NCBI GenBank assembly: GCA_031976395.1
Contig: DALYLJ010000059.1
Coordinates: 1 to 16,900 of the forward strand
Direction: 5' to 3'
Length of the DNA: 16,900 nucleotides
Source of the DNA: UBA11164 sp002420085
GTDB taxonomy: Bacteria; Pseudomonadota; Gammaproteobacteria; Xanthomonadales; Xanthomonadaceae
The position numbers and the translations under genes were made by a program. Shown here in pieces: positions 13,520 through 16,900 of this stretch. The notes beneath the pieces were generated by a model, which saw nothing but the letters and a program-made list of their open reading frames with translations, had not been told where the DNA came from and searched no databases. Every line of letters starts with the position of its first letter. Within the stretch, counting starts at the first letter, position 1.

Positions 13520-14587
13520 TCAGCAGGGTGCGGCGGTCAGTCTGGCCAGTGCCCAGGCGACGTGTTCGCGGACCAGTTCGGAGGGGTGATCGGCGCGCGT
13601 GCGCAGGGCCGCCACCGCCTCGGGGCTGGCGGGGCCATTGCCGAGTGCGACTGCGATATTGCGCAGCCAGCCGTGATAGCCGGTTCGGCGCAGGGCCGAG
13701 CCTTCGGTCCGGCGCAGGAACGTCTCCTCGCTCCAGGCGAACAGTTCGATCAGGCTGGCCTGATCGAGGCCGTTGCGAACCTGGAAATCGGGCTCGTCAT
13801 GGCGACCGGCGAATTTGTTCCACGGACAGACCAACTGACAGTCATCGCAGCCGAAGATGCGGTTGCCGATCAACGGCCGCAGCGGCTCCGGGATGGCCGA
13901 TCGGGATTCGATGGTCAGATAGCTGATGCACAGCCGGGCATCGAGCTGGTAGGGGGCGATGATGGCACCGGTCGGGCAGATGTCGATGCAGCGCCGGCAG
14001 GTGCCGCAGTGATCGGAGGCGGGTGCATCGACCGGCAGTGGCAGATCGGTGAACAGTTCGCCGAGCAGGAACCAGCTTCCCGAGCGGTGATCGATCAGGC
14101 AGGTGTTCTTGCCGATCCAGCCGAGGCCGGCATCGCGGGCCAGGGCGCGTTCCAGCACCGGTGCGGAATCGACGAACACCCGATAGCCGAACGGACCGAT
14201 CGCAGCACCGATCCGGTCGGCCAATGCCTGGAGCCGCCTGCGCAGGGTCTTGTGGTAGTCGCGGCCGAGCGCGTAGCGGGCGACGTAGGCGCGCTCGCTG
14301 TCTTCGAGGGTGCTCCAGGCGTGGCGATCGTCGCCGGTGGCGTAGTTCATCCGCACCGAGATCACCCGGACCGTACCGGGAACCAGCAGGTCCGGGCGGC
14401 TGCGCTTGGCGCCGTGGCGGGCCATGTAGTCCATCTCGCCGTGATGGCCCTGTTCCAGCCAGTTCGCGAGATGCTTGCCATCGGCCGCAAGATCGATCCC
14501 GGCCACGCCGACCGCCGCGAAGCCGAGCGCGCGTGCCCAGTCGCCAATGTCGTGCTTGAGTCGCTCGGGATCGCAGGCCGTGGTCAT
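13520..14587 (-). CDS. queG: Epoxyqueuosine reductase (QueG)
   Basis: QueG catalyses the last step of queuosine synthesis in tRNA, reducing epoxyqueuosine at the wobble position with cobalamin and iron-sulfur clusters. The 355-residue protein has VFVDSAPVLERALARDAGLGWIGKN (within 137-161), with the catalytic-type Asp140. Two 4Fe-4S motifs follow: Cys194-x2-Cys197-x2-Cys200-x3-Cys204, then Cys220, Cys247, Cys250 and Cys254 in GCDDCQLVCPWN. The C terminus from about 300 is helical and HEAT-like (RNIAVALGNG, REHVAWALARL) and probably contacts tRNA. It is about 24 residues shorter than E. coli QueG. The ATG at 14587 is chosen because MTTACDPERLKHDIGDWARALGF matches the family start region; upstream in-frame sequence shows no similarity. 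Confidence 0.95.
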   Translation of the reverse strand: MTTACDPERLKHDIGDWARALGFAAVGVAGIDLAADGKHLANWLEQGHHGEMDYMARHGAKRSRPDLLVPGTVRVISVRMNYATGDDRHAWSTLEDSERAYVARYALGRDYHKTLRRRLQALADRIGAAIGPFGYRVFVDSAPVLERALARDAGLGWIGKNTCLIDHRSGSWFLLGELFTDLPLPVDAPASDHCGTCRRCIDICPTGAIIAPYQLDARLCISYLTIESRSAIPEPLRPLIGNRIFGCDDCQLVCPWNKFAGRHDEPDFQVRNGLDQASLIELFAWSEETFLRRTEGSALRRTGYHGWLRNIAVALGNGPASPEAVAALRTRADHPSELVREHVAWALARLTAAPC

Positions 14588-14593
14588 CGCCGC

Positions 14594-14599
14594 AGTATA
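14594..14599 (-). promoter_or_regulatory. Probable -10 box of queG (leaderless start)
   Basis: TATACT on the minus strand (14599-14594) matches five of six -10 consensus bases. It ends seven bases before the A of the queG ATG at 14587. The transcription start would therefore fall on the start codon itself. No good -35 box is visible at the expected distance (best GGTCCA), so the promoter would be weak or need an activator. Confidence 0.4.
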
Positions 14600-14779
14600 G
14601 AGAGCCGCCGGGCGGATGGACCTGCCGCCGCTGACCGGTGGACAGCGACTTCCGGACGCGGGCGCCGGCACGTACACTCGGCAGTGGTCCGCCCGTGAAT
14701 TGGTTCTGATGCCACGCTCCCGACATGCCGACGCCGGCTCGCCTGTGCGGACTCCAGGTGCGCGGTCCGCAGGCCGATC

Positions 14780-16330
14780 ATGACGCTCCCGCTGTACAGC
14801 GTTGCCGATGCCCGCGCCATCGATCGTTTCGCGATCGAGCGATTGGCCATTCCCGGCTACGTGCTGATGACTCGCGCCGCCACGGCTGCACTGGCGCGGC
14901 TGCGTGGCCGCTGGCCGCATGCGCGTCGGATCGGTGTGCTGTGCGGGCCGGGCAACAATGGCGGCGATGGCTATCGATTGGCACTGCTGGCGCAGGCGGC
15001 CGGTTTAGCGGTCGAGGCGATCGCCCTCGCCGATCCGGCCGGTGTCGATGCTTGCCGGGCGCGATCCGACTGGTTGGCCGCCGGTGGTGTCGTGCGGCCA
15101 TGGGAGGAGGGCCTGCCCGAGGTCGATCTCTGGGTCGATGCACTGTTTGGCATCGGTTTGGCGCGCGGCCTGAGTGGCGCGGCAGCGGCGGTGGTCGATG
15201 CGCTGCACGCGACCGACCGACCGGTGTTGGCCCTGGACGTGCCGTCGGGGGTCGATGCCGATACCGGAGCCGTCCCCGGCCCAGCCGTGCGTGCCAGTGC
15301 CACGGTCGAATTCATCGTCGGCAAGCGCGGACTGGCCACCGGCCCGGCGCTCGACCATGTCGGTGAACATTGGCTGGAATCGCTCGACCTGCCAGCGGCT
15401 GCGATCGACTCGGTCGCACCGCATGCCCTGGCACTGAGCCACGCCGACCTGCCCGGCATGTTCGGCAGCGATCTCGCCTGCCAGTCGCCCACATCGACCA
15501 GATCATCGTCGGCTGTCGATGCATGCATCCACCTGCCGTCGCGATCGCGCGACAGCCACAAGCACCGCTTCGGTCGCGTGTTGTGTGTCGGGGGCGATAC
15601 CGGCATGGCCGGCGCCATCGCCCTGTGCGCCCAGGCCGCCTTGCGCACGGGCGCCGGTGTGGTTTCGGTCGCCACCCGCGCCGGTCATGTCGGCCCGCTG
15701 TTGGCCTTGCAGCCGGAGTTGATGGTTCGTGGGATCGAGGATGGCGCCGACTTCATGTCGATGGCCAAGGCTGCCGACCTGATCGCGATCGGGCCGGGCC
15801 TTGGCCGTGGCGAATGGGGGCGTGCCCTGTGGCGCGCAGCCCTGGCATCGGATCGGCCGCTGGTGATCGATGCCGACGGCCTGACCCTGCTCGCCGAACA
15901 CCGCCATGCTGTCGGGGATGCGGTATTGACCCCGCATCCGGGCGAAGCTGCCCGACTGCTGGCCTGCGAGCCCGCCGCGATCCAGCGCGATCGCTTCACC
16001 GCCGCCGCCGCGATTGCCGAGCACTATCGGGCAACCGTGGTGCTGAAAGGCGCGGGCAGCGTGGTGGCCACCCCCGGAGCCCGCCCCAGACTGATCGCCG
16101 CCGGCAACCCCGGCATGGCGGTTGCCGGCATGGGCGATGTCCTGGCCGGCGTGATTGCCGCCTTGCGCGGTCAAGGTCTGGCGGCGTTTGCGGCGGCCAG
16201 TGCGGGCGCCCTCCTGCATGCCTGTGCCGGCGATGCCGCCGGCCGCGACGGCCAACGTGGTCTGCTGCCCTCGGATCTGCTGCCCTGGCTGCGTCGCCTG
16301 GTCAACCCGATCGCCCGGAGTGTGCCATGA
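14780..16330 (+). CDS. nnr: Bifunctional NAD(P)H-hydrate epimerase / ADP-dependent dehydratase (Nnr, YjeF)
   Basis: Nnr repairs hydrated NADH and NADPH, which form spontaneously or by enzyme side reactions. The N-terminal YjeF_N epimerase domain (about 1-215) has GPGNNGGDGYRLA (56-68), DALFGIGLARGLSG (120-133) and LDVPSGVDADTG (152-163). The C-terminal ribokinase-like dehydratase (about 260-512) has HRFGRVLCVGGD, IGPGLG (337-342), IDADGL (363-368), TPHPGEAARLL and GNPGMAVAGMGDVLAG (442-457), with the catalytic-type Asp453. The total of 516 residues is normal for the fusion. The interdomain linker (about 225-260) is Ser/Thr-rich and somewhat long. Only a weak AGG precedes the ATG. Its stop overlaps tsaE, as in the yjeF-yjeE pair of other bacteria. 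Confidence 0.95.
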   Translation: MTLPLYSVADARAIDRFAIERLAIPGYVLMTRAATAALARLRGRWPHARRIGVLCGPGNNGGDGYRLALLAQAAGLAVEAIALADPAGVDACRARSDWLAAGGVVRPWEEGLPEVDLWVDALFGIGLARGLSGAAAAVVDALHATDRPVLALDVPSGVDADTGAVPGPAVRASATVEFIVGKRGLATGPALDHVGEHWLESLDLPAAAIDSVAPHALALSHADLPGMFGSDLACQSPTSTRSSSAVDACIHLPSRSRDSHKHRFGRVLCVGGDTGMAGAIALCAQAALRTGAGVVSVATRAGHVGPLLALQPELMVRGIEDGADFMSMAKAADLIAIGPGLGRGEWGRALWRAALASDRPLVIDADGLTLLAEHRHAVGDAVLTPHPGEAARLLACEPAAIQRDRFTAAAAIAEHYRATVVLKGAGSVVATPGARPRLIAAGNPGMAVAGMGDVLAGVIAALRGQGLAAFAAASAGALLHACAGDAAGRDGQRGLLPSDLLPWLRRLVNPIARSVP

Positions 16331-16821
16331 GCAGTCGCGAGCCGCATCCGGGCATCGACATCGAGCTTGCCGACCCTGCCGCCACCGAAGCGCTGGCCCA
16401 GGCCCTGGCACACACCCGACCGGACCCGGCGGTCATCCATCTGCGCGGCGACCTCGGCGCCGGCAAATCGACCCTGGCGCGGGCCATGCTCCGTGTGCTC
16501 GGCGTGACCGGAACCGTGCGCAGTCCCACCTACACCCTGGTCGAACGCTATCCGCTTGCCGGACAGCGTGAGGCCGTCCACCTCGACCTCTATCGAATCG
16601 CCGCAGCCGACGAACTGCAATTCCTCGGCCTCGACGACCTGACCGAACACGCCGGCCTGTGGCTGATCGAATGGCCCGAGCACGGCATCGATGCGATTCC
16701 ACCCCCCGACCTGACCCTGACCCTGAGCCATGCCGGCGATGGCCGCAGCGCCCGACTCGAACCCGCCGGCAGCACCGGCCGCGCCTGGCTCGACCGAGTG
16801 GTGCGGCATGTCCATGGCTGA
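16327..16821 (+). CDS. tsaE: tRNA threonylcarbamoyladenosine biosynthesis ATPase (TsaE, YjeE)
   Basis: TsaE is the P-loop ATPase that works with TsaB and TsaD to form t6A at position 37 of ANN-decoding tRNAs. The 164-residue protein has the Walker A motif GDLGAGKST (41-49), SPTYTLVERY (66-75), HLDLYRI (85-91) and LIEWPEHG (113-120). All are characteristic of the family. GGAG at 16317-16320 sits six bases before the ATG, and the ATGA overlap with nnr indicates coupling. In many gammaproteobacteria amiB follows; the window ends before this can be tested. Confidence 0.95.
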   Translation: MSSREPHPGIDIELADPAATEALAQALAHTRPDPAVIHLRGDLGAGKSTLARAMLRVLGVTGTVRSPTYTLVERYPLAGQREAVHLDLYRIAAADELQFLGLDDLTEHAGLWLIEWPEHGIDAIPPPDLTLTLSHAGDGRSARLEPAGSTGRAWLDRVVRHVHG

Positions 16822-16860
16822 GTCGGGCGGAGTGTTTCGGTTTCGCCGCCATCGCAAGGT

Positions 16861-16869
16861 TGGTATACA
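16861..16869 (+). promoter_or_regulatory. Possible extended -10 promoter beyond tsaE
   Basis: TGGTATACA is an extended -10 element (TGn followed by TATACA), in a locally AT-richer stretch after the tsaE stop. No good -35 box is present, which extended -10 promoters tolerate. It would drive the gene to the right of the window. An ATG at 16888 (reading M-N-S-S) could be that gene's start, but only 13 bases are visible, so I do not call it as a gene. Confidence 0.3.
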
Positions 16870-16900
16870 GTATCCAGTCGGTTGGTGATGAACAGTTCAG

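Noticed and set aside
13562..14698. A 378-codon open frame on the plus strand opposite queG
   Set aside because: The minus-strand frame encodes all eight cluster cysteines of QueG; the plus-strand frame is featureless.
14588..14920. N-terminal extension of queG up to an in-frame start at 14920
   Set aside because: The extra 111 residues run across the queG promoter and the start of nnr on the other strand, and do not resemble QueG.

Overview
The window is ordinary chromosomal DNA from a GC-rich gammaproteobacterium. The best fit is a member of the Xanthomonadales/Lysobacterales. This is an inference from gene content and order: a TrpR-like regulator directly ahead of a complete hisGDCBHAFI operon, a pcnB-folK-panB-panC-pgi block, and a queG/nnr-tsaE block like the yjeS-yjeF-yjeE locus of enterobacteria. 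Base composition is roughly two-thirds G+C by eye. I see no transposase, integrase, phage gene, CRISPR array or sign of recent transfer.

Layout. 1-131 is a non-coding stretch with a REP-like element and short ATCCCGA/CCCGGCTCT repeats. 125-7829 is the histidine operon. It has a promoter whose spacer holds a palindromic operator, then a small TrpR/YerC-family regulator, then hisG, hisD, hisC, hisB, hisH, hisA, hisF and hisI. Together these encode all the enzymatic steps from PRPP and ATP to histidine, with both bifunctional fusions (HisB and HisIE). Nearly all junctions are stop/start overlaps (ATGA or GTGA). The exceptions are the regulator-hisG gap and an 86-base gap before hisB. No histidine-rich leader peptide is present, so control is more likely through the TrpR-like protein than by ribosome-mediated attenuation.

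7830-8189 holds a hairpin, a tRNA-Glu(CTC) gene on the minus strand with its own promoter and terminator, and the start region of pcnB. 8190-13480 runs pcnB (poly(A) polymerase), folK (folate), panB and panC (pantothenate) and pgi (glucose-6-phosphate isomerase), all on the plus strand. panD is not in the window. 13520-14587 is queG on the minus strand, convergent with pgi. 14780-16821 is nnr-tsaE on the plus strand, divergent from queG, so two tRNA-modification genes (queG, tsaE) flank a nicotinamide-nucleotide repair gene. The last 79 bases contain a possible extended -10 promoter and perhaps the first codons of another gene.

I did not find a new defence or mobile system. The points most worth a second look are the operator/promoter/leaderless arrangement at the start of the his operon, two departures inside HisB (loss of the zinc ligands and a 14-residue insertion), a 15-bp tandem repeat encoding a pentapeptide tail on PcnB, and strong over-representation of GATC.
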